Assembly: GCA_013248845.1 (NCBI GenBank)
Contig: WSQC01000015.1
Location: 1,488,001 to 1,552,000, forward strand
Length of the DNA: 64,000 bases
Reading direction: 5' to 3'
From: Passalora sequoiae
Taxonomy: Eukaryota; Ascomycota; Dothideomycetes; Mycosphaerellales; Mycosphaerellaceae
Positions 58,338 through 64,000 of this stretch are shown in pieces (the first letter of the stretch is position 1; the number at the start of each line of letters is the position of its first letter). Below the pieces are notes generated by a model, which was not told the DNA's origin, ran no database searches, and saw only the letters and a program-made list of their open reading frames with translations. Made by a program: the position numbers and the translations under genes.

Positions 58338-59368
58338 TCACGAAGGCGTCGGCATATTCGCCACGCCACTCAGATGCATACCACCCAAATACTGTAACGC
58401 GCCTCCATCGTCACACGAACTCATTCTCAACAACTTCTGCAGCCCTAGTACCTGCTCCTGCAACGCCTTGTTCGCCGCCAGCAACCGTACACGTTCATTC
58501 TCCATATCCTTGATATACGTCGCCGCTGTGGAGATGATAACTGCCTTGGAGGGCATTCGCGGACCGGTGGTATCCTCTAATCCATCGAGGCATGGCTGAG
58601 CCTCTTTCAATGAGGGCAGCGTCAGACGCAGTAGCTCGATTTGGTTATTAAGGTTGTCGCGATATCGACGCTCTACGAGGTTGTGAGGAACGCGGCTGCG
58701 GCTTATCGACGGACGGGAGTCGCGGCCGATGCTCATGTGCCCGGAAGCTCCAGTATCGTGTCCTCCAGGTTCCGTGGCGTTACGTTGCAATTTCGCTGCG
58801 CGGGGTTGGACGTCCAAGGCTGGCGCGCTTCTTCTGCGTGGGTTGGTGGGCATTACTCTGGCCTCCGTGCAGTCGGGTGTTGGCCTGGCTGTTGGAGGAA
58901 CCTTTGGTGATGGCGGCGCTTCATCCTTGGAGCACTGCTTGTGTTTCGGGCACAGGTCAATATTCCAGCAGTCGTTTGCACCTCCTGCGCACGGGAATGC
59001 TGCTTTTTCATCTTCGGACAGTGGTGCTATTGGACGAAATGGTGATATGGGTGTTGGTGGTAAGTTACGAAACGCTTGTTGTATCGGGATCGACCATTCA
59101 GGCGCAGAGGTCAATGGCAGCATCGGATTCTGCTGTTGGATCTGCGCTGCCCCTGTCACTGCTGTCAGCGCGTGGCGTGGTGCTGACAGATCATAATTAG
59201 TGAAACGCTAGACATACAAACAGTTTGGTGATGTGATTGAGCGGTTCCGCCTGTGCGGTGCTGGATCCCATCTCCGTGGTATGCATCCATCTCGTGATTC
59301 AACAGGAGACTATCAGGCGACACAAACATCGAATCCGTGCCGTATTGCTCAACTCCCGCCCGAGCCAT
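58338..59368 (-). CDS. bHLH transcription factor with SREBP-type basic region
   Basis: Two exons, 59218-59368 and 58338-59158; the 59-nt intron (GTATGT, branch CACTAAT, CAG) joins SHHQTV-L-TGAAQIQQQ; 323 aa. The ATG at 59368 begins MARAGVEQYG; the second frame alone has only a GTG start. The basic region SRVPHNLVERRYRDNLNNQI lies near 205-224: His, Glu and Arg suit E-box contact, and the Tyr replaces the usual Arg as in SREBP-type factors, which also bind sterol-response elements. The loop is extended (GLEDTTGPRMPSKAVII) and a leucine-zipper-like helix follows to about 290. No membrane span is visible, so this is not a classical membrane-bound SREBP. An N-terminal Cys/His patch (CAGGANDCWNIDLCPKHKQC) is of unknown meaning. 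Confidence 0.88.
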
Positions 59369-61299
59369 GGAGTGATCGTTCTAAATGACAGTGGTGAAGC
59401 TGGAAGTTCTGATCTTGGTAGGAGAATGGGAAAGTGTGTCGGTCGAAGATCAGCAGGCAATCAAAGGTATAAGACCGCCATGCATGCAGGACATCGCAGA
59501 TTTTCGCAAGGTGTCACATTTGGTCACAGAGGATATATCTTGTACACAGCAGCCGCTCAAATGCGTTCATCAGCGAGTTGGACGCCGCGGGAAAGTTTGG
59601 CTACGGAACATATGGATAGCCAGGTTTCGATGTGGTAGGGATCCTTCTCTTTCGTTCCATGTCCTCGTACAATTTGGTTATCGCGGGTCACGTGTAGGCC
59701 AGGATTCTGCTCAATAGCGTCTAGACTTGCCGCACTGGTGGAGAACCATGTCCCCTTGAGGTCGAGTCCGTGAAGGATGATCAAGAGACAGAGTTGGGAT
59801 CGGTAGACGGTCAAGAACGCCGATCCATGAGGTGTTCTAGTGCCAGCAAGGAACATGCATGTCGCTCCCGTATATATGCATCTGTTCTGACTGCCACCGC
59901 AGAAGGCGAGACTTCTGTAGGCTGTACGTTCCGCGGTAGCTCACTCGAAGCGGGTGAGTCTTTATCGTATAGCTGCAGGTCCTCAAGATAGTAAATGGTC
60001 TTCCCTGAAATCGCTGATGACTAGCTTATGACCCTTGCCGGCAGCTACGGGTCTGCCGAAGAAGTGACCAGCCCCCTCGCACTTCATACTGGCATGTCAT
60101 GTATGATTGGTCTCTGCGTCTCCAATGTTGCACGCGCTGTTCTCGGCAGCATTGCCCATAGGCCGCTGCAAACGGGTGTTGCCAATCACAGCAGCTCGTC
60201 AATGCCAGGATGTAAAACAGTATGTGAGCTTGCCCGCCTCGACGAAGTTGAGCCTCACAGTCATTAATGAGCTAAGCAAGCAACCAACCCAGAGGTATAG
60301 AAGTACTGGGGAATGCCGCCACATCCAAGCAGCTGCGTAACTTGTAAGCCTGTATGAACACCAAAGACGAGCCTCGCAGGAGTCGAACCACGAAAACATC
60401 AGGGATTCCAACCTGCAACCTCGAGAAGCAAGGCAAGAGACTAAACTGAAGATGCAGCGCGAGATCGCTTCGGCGGTCTTGCCAGGTATACAATTGCCAT
60501 GATCATGTACAGCATAAGCCATCGTGGTCGATTGGAGGAGGCAGCATCTTGATAGGCGGGATGTCTCAGACAGACTGCACTGCGACTTGCAATCGCACCA
60601 TTTTCCAGAAGAAAAAAAAAAGCGCGACGCGGAAATCTCACCATCATGCAACGAGCATGTCCGGCTCGTCGCCGGCACAATCATCACGAGGTCGCAAATG
60701 CTGAGAGAGTCCTGGACCACGAGTTCATGCTCCAGCAAATCTCGACCTTGATGACATGAGTGATGAAGGAGGCAGAGCCAAGGCCCGGACGACACTGGCT
60801 GTCCCAGGCATCCATCATACGTAGTGCTCAAGGTAAGTAGCAGGCTCCGGACGTGCTGTGTGATGACAGCGTTGGACTGCTAAAGATGAAGCTTCAAAAG
60901 AGGCGAGGAAGGTGGTGGAAGAATTTGGCTAGCCAACGGCTCGAGAGCTGGAATCATATTCTATTTCATTGTAATGTTGACATGCACGCAGTTCACGTAG
61001 ATGTAATTTGACTCGGCAATGTCAGAACAACCTACCCATCTCTTTGGCAGCGGTACCCGCCAATATATATAATGGCTAGGTACCCGTCGTACCTCCATGG
61101 TAATGCGCGCACCCATGAAAATGCCCCGGACCCGAGGCGCCCTCGGCGCCGTACCCATCCGAGGATCCCCGCAAGGTATGAGGAACGGATTACGCAGCGC
61201 CTCGGCAACAGTCCCCGGCCCGTTCCAGCTTGATTCATGAGATGGCTCCCGCCTTGCTCTTCTAAGGGTGCCAGGTGGTATTCGTTCGCAAAAACAACC
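59369..61299. other. 1.9-kb intergenic region between divergent genes
   Basis: Lies between the bHLH gene (minus) and the M20 gene (plus), so it holds both promoters. A 210-codon minus-strand frame (60199-60831) is rich in Cys/Ser/Leu without domain signals and is not called. A tRNA-like B box on the minus strand near 60376-60389 lacks a proper cloverleaf. Confidence 0.4.
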
Positions 61300-63317
61300 A
61301 TGACAACGGAGAGCGATTTTGTCATGGTCGAAGAGCACGATGCACAGCAAGACTATCTGGACATTATATCTCTATACGTCGATGAGTTGAATCACGAGCT
61401 ACGCAAGGTGTCCTTGAGCATACACGACAATCCTGAGCTGCAGTATAAGGAGTTCCATGCACACAAGATCCTGACAGAATATCTCTCCACTAAACATGGC
61501 TGGAAAGTGACTCCATCGGCCCATGGCATTGAGACAGCATTTGTAGCGGTGTTCGACAGTGGCAAAGCAGGTCCCGCGGTATCCTTCAACGCGGAGTATG
61601 ATGCTCTGAAAGGCATCGGTCACGCTTGTGGACACAATCTTATTGCTATTGCTTCAGTCGGTGCCGCTCTTGCTGCGGCGAAGACTATCGAGGGTCATAA
61701 TCTCGGTGGTAAGGTCGTTTTGTTCGGGACTCCCGCAGAAGAAGGCGGTGGTGGCAAGATTAAACTCCTCAATGCTGGTGCCTACAAAGGTGTCGATGTC
61801 TCTCTGATATCGCACCCGAGTATCACGAGAGATGCCGCTTTGATGCGCACTGCGGCATACGCTAGCTTTAAGTAAGTCGTGGTAGATCGCACACTTGCCT
61901 ACGAGGCAATTGCTGCCAGCCTAGGGAGTTTCGATCCGAAGTATACCTTCTTCGTAAATTTGCATCGATACTGATGATATGCAGGGTAGAGTACTTCGGC
62001 AAGGAGGCTCACGCAGCAGCTCGGTAAGAAAGGCTCCATGTGAAAGCGTTCCTTAGACTCCACGTGGCTATGCAATTGTCCATGAATGTCCAGACAGGAG
62101 ACACGGCTTCAGCCTTCGAGGACACGCAGAGTCATATGAAGGCTTTTGCCCCAAATTGCGAGACACGAGGGCTAAACTGCATGATCATAGACCTTGGGAT
62201 GGTATCAATGCTCTCGACGCGCTCGTTACTGCCTATAACGCCGTTAGTGTGCTACGCCAGCAGACTGAGCCTGGCGACATCATACAGGGACACATCACCA
62301 ACGGTGGACTCAGGCCAAACATTATACATGCATACAGTGCTGGAATGTTTGTGGTTCGCTCGTCAAACCGTGCGCGACTAGAAGCTCTGAAGAAAAGGGT
62401 ATCAAGCCCATGTATCGAAGCATTACTGAGACCCCACGTGGCTATGCAGCTGTCCAGCTACCCGCCGATGTTCCGGTGAAAGACAAAGCTCCAACCTACG
62501 AGGGACATGTGGAGTCTCATGAGGGCCTCTATTCTCGTCTATGGGACCTGAAGGCTAACATACATGACCTCGGCAGGTTCTCAGATGTTTCGACGCAGGA
62601 GCAACAGCTACTGGCGCGAATGTCAGGATCACTCCAAAAGGTGCCTATGAGGATCATATGCCCAATCGGGCGCTTGCAGGCAGCTTTCGCGAGGCGTACA
62701 ATCGGCTCGGAGGTGACATGTATGTGAAAATAGTCCGGTTTAGTATGTCATGCTAATAAGCAAGTAGACCCGAAGCCGACCTAGATTGGATGTACAGCTC
62801 ACATATAGAGATTTCTGCTGAGACGCCCCGGGCGCGCTGAGACTGCTGCGCGTGGAGTCTTGGGGGTCTTCTCAACGAGTCCGGTATGAGGGTGAAGGCT
62901 AATATATATGACCTTGGCTAGTGAAGGCTCTACTACGGCATCGAGCGACCAAGGAAATATTAGCTACGCGATGCCATCAATTAGCGTTCGTAATACCGAA
63001 GCATCACACCTCGCCCCAGATGCTGACTTTAGATGCAGCCGAATTTCTGGATCCGCAGTGAGTTGCCGGACGGCACGCAGTTGGGTGGCCCACATACGCC
63101 TGATTTCGAAAAAGCCGCACGGACCATGGAATCGCATGGCATAGCCCTGCGTGTTGCAAAATCGTTGGCTGTAGGTCCAAATAGGGCAAAGAAAGGTTCT
63201 GAGACATGAGCACTGACGTCACATTGATAGGTTACGGCCGTGGAGGTGTTGACGAGACCCGAATTACTCAAGGCAGCTAAAGACGAATTCGAGGAGATGA
63301 AGAAGCACTACCAATAG
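61300..63317 (+). CDS. M20-family metallo-amidohydrolase (PM20D2/AbgB-like)
   Basis: Eight exons: 61300-61871, 61985-62023, 62191-62398, 62577-62719, 62768-62791, 62922-62985, 63039-63170, 63231-63317; 422 aa. Every join keeps frame: YASFK-VEYFGKEAHAAAR-PWDGINALDA, EALKKR-VLRCFDAGATATG, NRLGGD-I-PEADLDW, SISPNFWIRSE and KSLA-VTAVEVLTRPELL. Metal ligands: His and Cys of GIGHACGHN (about 107-113), Glu pair of TPAEEGGGG (about 146) and His of KEAHAAAR (about 199), plus the dimerisation region between. The family removes acyl or amino-acyl groups from small amides and dipeptides. Unspliced, the locus looks like a pseudogene; spliced, it appears intact. Introns 2, 3 and 5 belong to the introner-like group. 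Splices around the 24-nt exon 5 and the GTTCGT donor of intron 6 are least certain. Confidence 0.82.
62024..62190 (+). repeat. Introner-like intron, copy 3 (M20 intron 2)
   Basis: 167 nt. It shares CCACGTGGCTATGCA and the following TGTCCA with intron 3 of the same gene, and then a further aligned stretch around GAGTCATATGAAGGC. Confidence 0.7.
62399..62576 (+). repeat. Introner-like intron, copy 4 (M20 intron 3)
   Basis: 178 nt. The 5' half matches intron 2 of this gene (CCACGTGGCTATGCA). The 3' end (TGAAGGCTAACATACATGAC, then CTCGGCAG) matches introns 13606-13751 and 62792-62921. Confidence 0.75.
62792..62921 (+). repeat. Introner-like intron, copy 5 (M20 intron 5)
   Basis: 130 nt. Related at both ends and in the middle to the monooxygenase intron 13606-13751, and at the 3' end to the introns at 62399-62576 and 28923-29034. 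Confidence 0.75.
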
Positions 63318-64000
63318 ATTTGGGCAGCACCGGCCCTTGGCAAACGCTTTCCCTTGCATCGTTACAATTGCGTAGCAGCAAAGTAACGCTTCTCCTCCGC
63401 GAGTTATCGCTATTATGACTCTCTAGCCGGGAATCGACGCCGCGTGGACCAAGTAAGACGATATGTGCCTTCGTGCGACCGCTCTATCGTCAATTCGAAG
63501 CCCCCGGTATGTGGTTTGGTATACATTCTTGCCTTGAAGGGGACCCTTCGGCCGATCGCCAGGCACGACCGACACCCTTCACCTGGTATTGTGAGATGGT
63601 TCATGCAACGGTAGGTGAAACCCGCGTGCCGATTGCCGTCATGCTTGAATGCGGTTAGAGAATATTCCACTGTGGAGGAGTGTTAATCAAAACGGGCGAA
63701 TGCGAACCCGGTTGTTGGTGCAAGATCTTCCATTCCTGGCATCGCATTCCAGAGATCAATCAAGTTTTCTGCACTACCTGCAATCAGTTTCTCCGCTGGT
63801 ACTCCACCAAGTTGCGATATATCTTGCCAAGCATACGAGATGTAACGAGAGCGTGATGATCGTTGATCGTTGATCGTCTTTGGCATTTAAAAGTATCGAA
63901 CTCCTCTGCTCCATGCTCCTGATTCTGCAACAGGCCAATTCGTATACTCCGCTCGGCACTTAGTACTCTGCTACCGCCTTATCAGACCTTCACCATGAAG
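63318..64000. other. Right-edge intergenic region, possible gene start at the border
   Basis: No supported gene. The window ends with CACCATGAAG, an ATG at 63995 in good context that could start a gene running out of the window; nothing more can be said. Confidence 0.3.

Noticed and set aside
60376..60389. tRNA-like B box (GGTTCGACTCC on the minus strand)
   Set aside because: A 7-bp acceptor-like pairing can be drawn, but the T stem is mismatched, the total is only about 65 nt and there is no D-arm A box.
60199..60831. 210-codon minus-strand frame
   Set aside because: Composition is Cys/Ser/Leu-rich without any motif, starts in the promoter region of two genes and has no splice context.
61872..63230. 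M20 gene read as a frameshifted pseudogene
   Set aside because: All breaks are explained by seven introns with GT-AG ends and frame-preserving joins that restore the conserved family sequence.

Overview
The window is nuclear DNA of a filamentous ascomycete, most likely a dothideomycete. The genes have short GT-AG introns (about 48-230 nt) with CTAAC/CTGAC branch points, and the proteins are recognisably Pezizomycotina (FlbC-like, TeaR-like, Yrb30, a fungal phenol-hydroxylase type monooxygenase). A 6 kb block carries an extreme repeat-induced point mutation (RIP) signature, and several introns look like introner-like elements, which are described from Dothideomycetes. Sixteen protein genes were modelled, with exon joins inferred from splice signals and reading-frame continuity.

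Layout. 1-9.9 kb: the 3' part of a cAMP phosphodiesterase, a coiled-coil protein of unknown function, exportin-T (LOS1), and a four-span MARVEL-like membrane protein. 11.4-19.5 kb: a small metabolic neighbourhood with a CipB-like medium-chain reductase, a phenol 2-monooxygenase type flavoprotein and a membrane-anchored amidohydrolase. 19.5-24.6 kb: about 5 kb without a gene, leading into a C2H2 regulator resembling FlbC. 28.2-30.3 kb: a secreted GH30 glycosidase. 30.7-36.0 kb: SUP35 (eRF3, with a Q/N/Y/G-rich prion-like domain) and YRB30 (Ran binding) are divergent, and a 557-bp hAT-type MITE with an exact 8-bp target duplication lies between them. 36.7-39.2 kb: a histidine phosphatase and an alpha/beta hydrolase. 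39.9-45.85 kb: a gene-free block almost without CpA/TpG, bounded by a 15-bp inverted repeat and packed with tandem and inverted repeats. 47.2-59.4 kb: glycogenin, an FHA-forkhead factor (Fkh2-like), a TeaR-like polarity protein with a CaaX box, and a bHLH factor with the SREBP-type tyrosine. 61.3-63.3 kb: an eight-exon M20 amidohydrolase.

The most interesting signals are these. (1) Five introns in three unrelated enzyme genes share sequence well beyond splice signals, three of them in one gene. (2) The hAT MITE occupies over half of the promoter shared by two housekeeping genes. (3) The RIP block looks strictly CpA-specific, because CpG survives while CpA/TpG is almost gone; it contains an alternating inverted-repeat array. 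(4) Some gene structures are easy to mis-annotate: a hidden last exon in the forkhead gene, a GC-AG intron in glycogenin, and ATG starts that differ from the longest open frames.
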